Positions 6,793 to 11,488 of a DNA stretch of 11,488 nt are shown here, piece by piece; the first letter of the stretch is position 1; every line of letters starts with the position of its first letter. The position numbers were made by a program, and so were the translations under genes. Below the pieces are notes generated by a model. It made no database searches. It saw nothing but the letters and a program-made list of their open reading frames with translations, and had not been told where the DNA came from. The stretch is from an uncultured Clostridia bacterium. GTDB taxonomy: Bacteria; Bacillota; Clostridia; TANB77; CAG-508. The stretch is taken from positions 1 through 11,488 of the forward strand of contig CANQRO010000046.1 in the NCBI GenBank assembly GCA_947626205.1, written 5' to 3'.

Positions 6793-7050
6793 TTAGCAAC
6801 ATTTATTTCTTTTTGCACAACATGCTAGCATAACTATTCTTAAAACTATTAATAATAGTAAAATAACTGCAATTGCTACAAAAGCACCAACGCCTAAAGC
6901 TGCAAATATTCCTGTAACTGCTCCTATAATTATTCCTATAACAAAAGCAAAAACTACAAATAAAATAGTTAATGTTAAATCTACACAGCATTTTACATTC
7001 TTACAACATTTTTTTAATTCTTCATAATAACATTTTTCTTCCATATCCAT
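6793..7050 (-). CDS. Small cysteine-rich two-helix membrane protein, function unknown
   Basis: An 85-residue protein I cannot assign to a family. The start is well supported: GGGGAGGTG lies 7 nt before the ATG at 7050. A charged N-terminal tail (1-23) carries C7 and the pairs C15-C16 and C21-C22. It is followed by two hydrophobic helices rich in Gly, Ala, Val and Ile (about 25-50 and 52-75) with a short Gly/Ala turn, and a basic tail with C77-C78 and C84-C85. If the helices form a hairpin, both tails and all nine cysteines lie on the same side, probably the cytoplasm because of the basic residues. The paired-Cys clusters could bind metal, be acylated or form disulfides; nothing here decides. 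It lies 118 bp downstream of dinB on the same strand, and no clear promoter is seen. A second ORF on the same strand (6803-6991) is an out-of-frame shadow. Confidence 0.8.
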   Translation of the reverse strand: MDMEEKCYYEELKKCCKNVKCCVDLTLTILFVVFAFVIGIIIGAVTGIFAALGVGAFVAIAVILLLLIVLRIVMLACCAKRNKCC

Positions 7051-7168
7051 TATATTGCACCTCCCCTTAAAATGTTTAAAGCTTTACCATATAATGTATT
7101 TGGCTTATATAATATTTTATGAAAATATTTAAATTGTTGTTACATTGTTTATTATTTACTCTCTCTTA

Positions 7169-8389
7169 TTATTTTTCTTTTTCATCACGTATATTTAACA
7201 TGTAATTTACTTTCATTTCTCCTGCTCTAGTAATTTTTTCATAACCAAACTTATTTTTTAAATCATCTATAACCTTTTCTATTTTTTCTTGCTTTTCATC
7301 TACTTTTTTATCAAATATAGATAATTGCATTTCATCTTCACTTACTAATTTACTGCTTTGAATTCCAATTAATCTAATTCCTCTATTCTGATGCAAATTT
7401 TTTAACAATTCTTTACTTACATCATAAATCTCTTTTGTTAAATTAGTTGGTGAATTTAACTTTTTCTGATGCGAATAATTTATAAAATCTTTAGTTCTTA
7501 TTTGTACAGTTAACACATTTGCCTTTAAATTATGTTTTCGTAATCTAAAAGCTACTTGTTCTGACAAAGCAAGTAATATTTCATTCAGCTTCTGTAAATT
7601 AAATACATCTTCTGGTAATGTAATGGAATTTCCTATGCATTTAGGTTGCTCATATTTATATGCAACCTCACTTTCATCAATTCCATTTGCATACTCCCAC
7701 ATTATTTTTCCATGCTTTCCGAATCGTTTTATTAAAAATTCTTCATTTTGCTTTGCCATATCTCCTATAGTTTTTATTCCTATTTGTTCAAGTTTTGGAA
7801 CACTTTTTCTTCCAACCATAAACAATTCTGATATTGGCAATGTCCACATTTTAGTTGGAATTTCATTTTTATATAATGTGTGCACTTTATCTGGTTTACT
7901 AAAATCTGATGCCATTTTTGCTAACAGTTTATTATTTGCAACTCCTACATTTACCGTAAACCCCAATTCTGACTTTATTCTTTTCTTTATTTCATATGCT
8001 TTATTTAATAAGCTATCATTTGGTAATAAATAATTTGTTAAATCCATAAAACACTCATCTATTGAAAATCGTTCTATTTTATCTGTATATTCTAACAATA
8101 TTTGATATAGATCATCTGAATGCTTTTTATAAGATGAATAATTTCCTTTAAAAACTTGTAAATTAGTACATTTTTTCCTTGCCATTAAAATGGGCTCTCC
8201 TGTTTTTATTCCAAACTCTTTAGCTTTCATACTTTTAGCTAATACAACTCCATGTCTCATACTTTCATCCCCACCAATAATTGCTGGAATTGTTCTAATG
8301 TCTAAAGTTTCTCCATTATTAAGTTTATCAATTGCTGTCCAAGATAAAAAAGCATTATTTACATCCACATGTAAAATTTGTCTTTCCAT
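7169..8389 (-). CDS. dinB: Y-family DNA polymerase (DNA polymerase IV / DinB type)
   Basis: An error-prone translesion polymerase that copies past damaged bases; 406 residues. The palm begins with H-V-D9-V-N-N-A-F14, with D9 as a metal ligand and F14 at the steric-gate position. The second catalytic motif is SIDECF (109-114, D111 and E112). GVANNKLLAKMASDFSKPD (149-167) is a conserved Y-family stretch. A helix-hairpin-helix-like segment (about 189-212) and the little-finger domain (about 245-350) follow. QLSIF at 355-359 matches the beta-clamp-binding motif, which implies recruitment to the replication fork. The ATG at 8389 has only a weak GGTG site 5 nt away. The promoter is near-perfect and overlaps a LexA-type box, so induction by DNA damage is likely. 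DinB and a UmuC-like paralogue are hard to separate by eye; the single-chain length and clamp motif fit Pol IV. Confidence 0.93.
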   Translation of the reverse strand: MERQILHVDVNNAFLSWTAIDKLNNGETLDIRTIPAIIGGDESMRHGVVLAKSMKAKEFGIKTGEPILMARKKCTNLQVFKGNYSSYKKHSDDLYQILLEYTDKIERFSIDECFMDLTNYLLPNDSLLNKAYEIKKRIKSELGFTVNVGVANNKLLAKMASDFSKPDKVHTLYKNEIPTKMWTLPISELFMVGRKSVPKLEQIGIKTIGDMAKQNEEFLIKRFGKHGKIMWEYANGIDESEVAYKYEQPKCIGNSITLPEDVFNLQKLNEILLALSEQVAFRLRKHNLKANVLTVQIRTKDFINYSHQKKLNSPTNLTKEIYDVSKELLKNLHQNRGIRLIGIQSSKLVSEDEMQLSIFDKKVDEKQEKIEKVIDDLKNKFGYEKITRAGEMKVNYMLNIRDEKEK

Positions 8390-8404
8390 ATCATCACCAA
8401 TTTT

Positions 8405-8433
8405 ATTATAGAACGTATGTTTTTGTGTGTCAA
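8405..8433 (-). promoter_or_regulatory. Consensus promoter of dinB
   Basis: On the minus strand, TTGACA (8433-8428), a 17-nt spacer and TATAAT (8410-8405): both hexamers are perfect. Transcription would begin near 8398, giving an almost leaderless mRNA, which fits the weak Shine-Dalgarno site. Confidence 0.88.
8410..8423. promoter_or_regulatory. Probable LexA (DinR) SOS box
   Basis: GAACGTATGTTT at 8411-8422 fits the core of the Gram-positive LexA consensus CGAACRNRYGTTYC; only the two outermost bases differ. It begins directly against the dinB -10 box and fills most of the spacer, where a repressor would block RNA polymerase. A dinB gene behind an SOS box is a well-known arrangement, so site and gene support each other. 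Confidence 0.7.
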
Positions 8434-8458
8434 GTTAATTTGTTAAAATTTAGGAATA

Positions 8459-8487
8459 TTGATTTTATATCTTTTTTATGCTACACT
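8459..8487 (+). promoter_or_regulatory. Promoter of the 111-residue plus-strand gene
   Basis: TTGATT (8459-8464), a 17-nt spacer and TACACT (8482-8487), with TGC directly before the -10 giving an extended -10. The start would be near 8494, about 30 nt before the ATG. It diverges from the dinB promoter, and the LexA-like box is too far upstream to control it directly. Confidence 0.65.
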
Positions 8488-8523
8488 ATTAATAACAAAA
8501 AAATTTTTAACAGGAGGTAGCAT

Positions 8524-8859
8524 ATGCGGATTGTTATAATCGGGAAAGATTATTTAATGTATAATCTTTCAGAAAAGCAACTGGAGCAAATGGAGCACTT
8601 CTTAGATAGTACTTCGTGGTATAGTAAGATTTCAAAAAACATTTTGAAAGTTGACGATTTAAAAAAAGTAGAAGCATTTTTTGATTATATGCCACTTGAG
8701 CCTTGTGAAAAAGAAACATCTCCAACTTACTTTTTCGAAGGATCATACGAAGTATTTGATGTAAAAGATATTGAAGAATTCAATAAATATTGTACTCTTC
8801 ATGAATCTGAATTTAGATGTGTCCCGACATTAATTAAGGATCTATTTGTTCGTATATGA
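8524..8859 (+). CDS. Hypothetical 111-residue protein
   Basis: The only plus-strand gene. It is well supported: extended -10 promoter, AGGAGG (8512-8517) six nt before the ATG, and a strong terminator right after the TGA. I do not recognise the family. The protein is acidic and soluble-looking, with no signal peptide or membrane helix. It starts with a short hydrophobic strand (MRIVIIG), then a helix-rich half (about 15-55) and a half rich in aromatic and acidic residues (about 56-111), with three cysteines (C61, C90, C99). There is no nucleotide-binding loop despite the MRIVIIG start. The size and mixed alpha/beta look suggest a small single-domain protein. Its divergent position next to an SOS-controlled dinB does not itself imply a repair role. 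A reverse-strand ORF across it is a shadow. Confidence 0.85.
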   Translation: MRIVIIGKDYLMYNLSEKQLEQMEHFLDSTSWYSKISKNILKVDDLKKVEAFFDYMPLEPCEKETSPTYFFEGSYEVFDVKDIEEFNKYCTLHESEFRCVPTLIKDLFVRI

Positions 8860-8861
8860 CT

Positions 8862-8894
8862 AAAAAAGCTATCAGCATTATGCTGATAGCTTTT
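8862..8894. terminator. Strong bidirectional intrinsic terminator
   Basis: AAAAGCTATCAGCAT (8864-8878) is repeated exactly in inverted form at 8880-8894 around a single T. On the plus strand it lies just after the stop of the 111-residue gene and is followed by T-rich DNA; on the minus strand it is followed by six T's. It can therefore end transcripts of the plus-strand gene and of the tRNA-Glu gene arriving from the other side. Confidence 0.92.
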
Positions 8895-8920
8895 ATAAAT
8901 TAATTTTTTACCTATTATAA

Positions 8921-8948
8921 TATATAGCACTCTTTATTTCTATGTCAA
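8921..8948 (-). promoter_or_regulatory. Orphan promoter downstream of tRNA-Glu
   Basis: On the minus strand, a perfect TTGACA (8948-8943), a 16-nt spacer ending in TGC, and TATATA (8926-8921). It closely resembles the tRNA promoter at 9099-9071: both share TTGACATA, an A-rich spacer, TGCTAT and a downstream TAGGTA. Transcription would start near 8914 and reach the terminator within about 20 nt, giving an RNA of only about 50 nt. No gene lies between. Confidence 0.5.
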
Positions 8949-8977
8949 AAATATACGTTCCAATTTAAATTAATGTT

Positions 8978-9052
8978 TGGTGACCCGTACGGGAATCGAA
9001 CCCATGATTCAGCCTTGAGAGGGCTGCGTCTTAACCGCTTGACCAACGGGCC
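8978..9052 (-). tRNA. tRNA-Glu, anticodon CUC
   Basis: The minus-strand sequence folds as a complete 75-nt tRNA with encoded CCA. The acceptor stem GGCCCGT pairs with ACGGGTC (one G-U pair). The anticodon arm is CAGCC / GGCTG around the loop CTCTCAA, which gives anticodon CUC, reading GAG. The T-loop is TTCGATT. The GGCCC start and D-arm match bacterial tRNA-Glu. It has its own promoter overlapping the end of mrnC and ends at the bidirectional terminator. tRNA-Glu also supplies tetrapyrrole synthesis in bacteria that make glutamyl-tRNA reductase; nothing here bears on that. Confidence 0.96.
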
Positions 9053-9070
9053 TTATTAAATACCTAAAAT

Positions 9071-9099
9071 AGAATAGCATTATTTTTAATTTATGTCAA
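9071..9099 (-). promoter_or_regulatory. Promoter of tRNA-Glu
   Basis: On the minus strand, TTGACA (9099-9094), a 17-nt spacer ending in TGC, and TATTCT (9076-9071), an extended -10. The -35 box is formed by the last two sense codons of mrnC (Leu-Thr). The start would be near 9064, about 12 nt before the mature tRNA. Confidence 0.8.
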
Positions 9100-9519
9100 G
9101 AATGTGTTTTCTATTTCAATGCATTTTTCTAAAATTTCTTTTAGTCTTTCTTCTTGATCTGTTAAATATAAATACCCTATTAGTCCCTCAAAAGCAGTTG
9201 CATACATATACTCTTCTACACTTGCATTTTTAGGCAAATGATGATTCTCTGCATTTCTGGTTCTTCTTACTATATTTTCTTCTTCGCTATTTAAATATAG
9301 CATTAATTCTTGTAAAATGTGTGCTTGTGATGATGCTCGTACATACTGAATAGATTTAATATGAAGTTTATGTACATTTAAATTTGTAGTATCCACCAAA
9401 TGTTTACGAATATAAACTTCGTATACAGCATCACCAACATATGCCCAAATTAATGGAGACATTAAATTAACTTCTTCTTTACTCTTTTTTAAAAAACTAT
9501 TATTTATTGTATTATCCAA
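9091..9519 (-). CDS. mrnC: Mini-ribonuclease III
   Basis: A small dimeric RNase III-fold enzyme without a dsRNA-binding domain that trims the ends of the 23S rRNA precursor in Firmicutes. At 142 residues it has the expected size. Catalytic residues are visible: D30 and E34 in YVGDAVYE, and E111 in TAFEGLIGYLYL. The conserved RRTRNAENHHLPKN region (85-98) and the VEEYMYATAFEGLIG helix are characteristic. The start is an unusual TTG (9519-9517), set by AGGAGG 5 nt upstream; the first internal ATG (codon 20) has no ribosome-binding site and would trim the N-terminus close to the active site. The Shine-Dalgarno site overlaps the rbgA stop, so the two are coupled, which makes sense because both act in 50S subunit maturation. 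Confidence 0.95.
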   Translation of the reverse strand: MDNTINNSFLKKSKEEVNLMSPLIWAYVGDAVYEVYIRKHLVDTTNLNVHKLHIKSIQYVRASSQAHILQELMLYLNSEEENIVRRTRNAENHHLPKNASVEEYMYATAFEGLIGYLYLTDQEERLKEILEKCIEIENTFLT

Positions 9520-9524
9520 ATTTT

Positions 9525-9530
9525 CCTCCT
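9525..9530 (-). promoter_or_regulatory. Shine-Dalgarno site of mrnC overlapping the rbgA stop
   Basis: AGGAGG on the minus strand; its first two bases are the AG of the rbgA TAG stop. It selects the TTG start codon of mrnC 5 nt downstream and indicates translational coupling. Confidence 0.85.
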
Positions 9531-10425
9531 AATTTACTTTTTCTAATGATATTTTTCCTATTCTTCCACTTCTAAAATCTTCTAGTATAATTGTAGCTAT
9601 TTTTTCTTCATCTATTGCATTACCAGACATAATTGCTCCCCTTTTTCTAGCAATTATATTTATAATATTTGCAACACATTCATTTACGTTTGAGCTGTCT
9701 TGCTTTGCATTTTCTAAATCTTTTTGACTTAATTTATATCTTTCCAATAATTTAATTTGTTCTTTTTCCAATAAATATTTTATTAAATAAAATGCTATTT
9801 CTGTTTTTTCTAATATTTCATCTTTAATTGTTCCTGTAAAAGATAAGTTTAAAGCTATTTCATCATATTCAAATTTTGGCCATAATACACCTGGTGTATC
9901 TAATAATTCTATACCATTTGATATACGAATCCATTGCTTTTGTTTGGTTATTCCAGGTTTATTTCCCACTTCAGCAGATGCTTTTTTGCTCATTCTATTT
10001 ATAAAGGAAGATTTACCAACATTTGGTATTCCAACAACCATTATTCGAATAGATTTACCTATTCTACCCTTGGACATCATTTTTTCTTTTTCTTCTTTAT
10101 ATAGCTCGTCTAATTTCTTTAAAACATTTGATATTCCATCACCCGAATTAGAATTTACTAAAATAGCTGATATATTTTCTTTTTTAAAATATTGTATCCA
10201 TTTATTATTTTCATTTTCATCTGCTAAATCACTTTTATTTAATACTATAATTTTCTTTTTATTCCCTATAATTTGCTTTAAATCTGGATTTTGGCTAGAT
10301 ATTGGTATTCTGGCATCTAATAATTCAATTACAATATCTATTAATTTTAAATCTTCTATTATTTGCTTTTTTGTTTTTGCCATGTGTCCTGGATACCAGT
10401 TAATATTCATTTTGTTTTCGTCCAT
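9529..10425 (-). CDS. rbgA: Ribosome biogenesis GTPase RbgA (YlqF)
   Basis: A circularly permuted GTPase needed for late assembly of the 50S subunit. Over 298 residues the G motifs appear in the permuted order G4-G5-G1-G2-G3: NKSD at 63-66 (G4), NSNSGDG around 91-97 (G5), GIPNVGKSS at 132-140 (P-loop, G1), T160 in KPGIT (G2) and DTPG at 176-179 (G3). The N-terminal NWYPGHMAK and LLDARIP motifs are family hallmarks. A helical C-terminal domain (about 205-298) that contacts rRNA contains the usual FRSGRIGKISLE ending. The ATG at 10425 has AAGGAAGTG upstream; the ATG five codons later matches where some homologues begin but lacks a ribosome-binding site. It is coupled to mrnC. No promoter could be picked out in the 46 bp upstream. 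Confidence 0.96.
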   Translation of the reverse strand: MDENKMNINWYPGHMAKTKKQIIEDLKLIDIVIELLDARIPISSQNPDLKQIIGNKKKIIVLNKSDLADENENNKWIQYFKKENISAILVNSNSGDGISNVLKKLDELYKEEKEKMMSKGRIGKSIRIMVVGIPNVGKSSFINRMSKKASAEVGNKPGITKQKQWIRISNGIELLDTPGVLWPKFEYDEIALNLSFTGTIKDEILEKTEIAFYLIKYLLEKEQIKLLERYKLSQKDLENAKQDSSNVNECVANIINIIARKRGAIMSGNAIDEEKIATIILEDFRSGRIGKISLEKVN

Positions 10426-10471
10426 CTTTTCACTTCCTTTTCACTAATCTCAAATATATAAAATTTAAAAA

Positions 10472-11288
10472 TTATCCATGGATTTTCTTTACTTTACTAC
10501 AACTAAAATTAACTAATATACCTTTATCTTCATAACCTGCATTAATATATGCTTTATTTGATGGAATATAGTTATAGTCAGTATATAACAATGGTACTAG
10601 TCCTTTCTTTAAAATATTATTAGTCATAATGTATATTAAATTAGCAGCATATTCTTTTTTTCTTTCTTCAGTAGGTGTATATACATGATTAATTTTTGCT
10701 TGTTTTTCTGTTATACTATAACTCGCCATACAAACTATTTTGTTTTTTGGATTTCTTAATATGTAGAATTTATCATCCAGAATAAGTTCTTCGATATCTT
10801 TTACTGCTTGTTCCATTGTAATTGGGTTAACTCCGTTCATTTCTATATTATCATCATACCAATACTTTACTATCACTTTCTGTAATTTTAGATAAAGTTC
10901 CATCACATCTTTTAGGTACTTTTGTTTTATTACACATTAAGAATCCCATTTCAAAATAATCGTCTTTATTTAAATTTTCAAAATTTCTTTCTAACAGTAA
11001 ATCGTATAATTCTTTTTTACATGTAAATTTGTCTTTATCATTATCTGTTAAATACTTTTTAATTAATTTTTCTATTTCTCCTATTTTAGAATTATCAAAA
11101 TTATCTTTTGTCCATATCCATGTTGGTAAATTTTTAGAACCTCTGCAAAACATATAGTTTTCTTCATCACTATAAAGCTCTAGTTCTGGACTTGATAAAT
11201 TTTTAAATATTAAATTAAATTTATACTTATCCTTTTGAAATTCTTGACTCATAAAAATAGCATTATCTAGCTTAATTATCTTAAACAT
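10472..11288 (-). pseudogene. GNAT-family acetyltransferase gene split by a frameshift
   Basis: Two overlapping frames together encode one protein of about 270 residues. The upstream frame (11288-10854) ends at TGA just after ESDSKVLV. The downstream frame continues to 10472 with KYWYDDNIEMNGVNP and ends with a GNAT-like C-terminus (VYTPTEERKKEYAANL, then LLYTDYNYIPSNKAYINAGYED). Joining KVLV directly to KYWYDD gives a continuous, sensible protein, and the break coincides with a lost 11-nt repeat (see findings). The downstream frame's own ATG has no ribosome-binding site. The translation start is ATG 11288, 9 nt after AAGGA; the ATG at 11297 abuts that site. The acetyl-CoA loop R-K-K-E-Y-A lacks the usual first glycine of R-x-x-G-x-A. 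The substrate is unknown. A sequencing error is also possible. Confidence 0.75.
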
Positions 11289-11308
11289 ATTTTTCATTCC
11301 TTTTCATT

Positions 11309-11488
11309 TTATTCTTTTTTATCTCCTAATAATTTTATTTTTTCAGCATTGCTAAGTATATCTAATTGATACTTCGCAATTTGACTTAATATTTCAAATC
11401 TTTCTTCTTTACTTTTTCCTTCTTTAATTAATTCAGCATTATGTGATTCTAAATTAGATAATACTGTTAATTCATTAATTGTTGCATA
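11309..11488 (-). CDS. C-terminal fragment of an unidentified protein, possibly KilA-N domain type
   Basis: The frame is open from the right edge of the window to TAA at 11311-11309, giving 59 codons; the start lies outside. The fragment is helical and charged (YATINELTVLSNLESHNAEL, then IKEGKSKEERFEILSQIAKY). The pattern YA-x4-L-x-x-LSNLE-x-x-NA-x-x-I-x-x-G-x-S-x-x-ER-x-x-x-L resembles, from memory, the tails of KilA-N domain proteins found in phage-derived and host loci of Clostridia and Bacteroidetes. I cannot see the KilA-N domain itself, so this is tentative. It precedes the broken acetyltransferase gene by 20 bp on the same strand and may have shared its transcript. Confidence 0.45.
   Translation of the reverse strand, partial: YATINELTVLSNLESHNAELIKEGKSKEERFEILSQIAKYQLDILSNAEKIKLLGDKKE

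Noticed and set aside
7112..7128. ATATTTT-ATG-AAAATAT inverted repeat as a terminator of dinB
   Set aside because: The stem is only A-T pairs and no T-run follows; such repeats are expected by chance in this composition.
10854..10870. Programmed ribosomal frameshifting in the GNAT gene
   Set aside because: No slippery heptamer, Shine-Dalgarno-like stimulator or obvious downstream structure is visible; a deletion between repeats explains the data more simply.
10472..10906. The downstream GNAT frame as an independent 144-residue gene
   Set aside because: Its first ATG at 10906 has no ribosome-binding site, and its first ~13 residues are out-of-frame reading of the upstream part.
1..11488. CRISPR arrays, insertion sequences, toxin-antitoxin pairs or a defence island
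   Set aside because: I found no regularly spaced repeats, transposase or recognisable defence-gene motifs; apart from the right edge, the window is ordinary housekeeping chromosome.

Overview
The window looks like chromosome from a low-G+C, Gram-positive Firmicute, most likely an anaerobic or gut member of the Clostridia. The DNA is strongly AT-rich, Shine-Dalgarno sites are strong (AGGAGG type), and TGA is used as a stop, so this is the standard bacterial code and not the Mycoplasma one. Gene families such as RbgA, Mini-RNase III and the DUF1189 protein are typical of Firmicutes. The genus cannot be named from what is visible.

All but one of the genes lie on the minus strand, so they are described here from the high-coordinate end. 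Right end: the last 59 codons of an unidentified protein whose tail resembles KilA-N domain proteins; then a GNAT acetyltransferase gene broken by a frameshift that looks like an 11-nt deletion between direct repeats; then rbgA (ribosome assembly GTPase) and mrnC (23S rRNA maturation), which are translationally coupled; then a tRNA-Glu(CUC) gene with its own promoter, whose -35 box lies in the last codons of mrnC. A second, very similar promoter sits just past the tRNA and fires straight into a bidirectional terminator.

Middle: the only plus-strand gene encodes an unrecognised 111-residue protein. It diverges from a Y-family DNA polymerase gene (dinB type) whose consensus promoter overlaps a LexA/SOS-box-like site. 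Downstream of dinB come a small cysteine-rich two-helix membrane protein, about 240 bp of gene-free DNA with a GNRA-capped hairpin, and folD with a consensus promoter and a strong terminator.

Left end: a palindrome-rich spacer carrying a duplicated ~55-bp element, then dprA (DNA uptake and recombination), a class A penicillin-binding protein with an Ig-like C-terminal domain, a perfect 34-bp palindrome, cysS, and the start of a DUF1189 membrane protein coupled to cysS.

Most of the window is housekeeping: translation and rRNA maturation (cysS, tRNA-Glu, mrnC, rbgA), one-carbon metabolism (folD), wall synthesis (PBP), and DNA repair or uptake (dinB, dprA). No CRISPR array, transposase or recognisable phage module is present, and I do not see a convincing new multi-gene system. 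The items most worth checking are the orphan stable-RNA-like promoter, the frameshifted acetyltransferase, the duplicated palindromic spacer element, the symmetric di-cysteine membrane protein and the unknown 111-residue protein.
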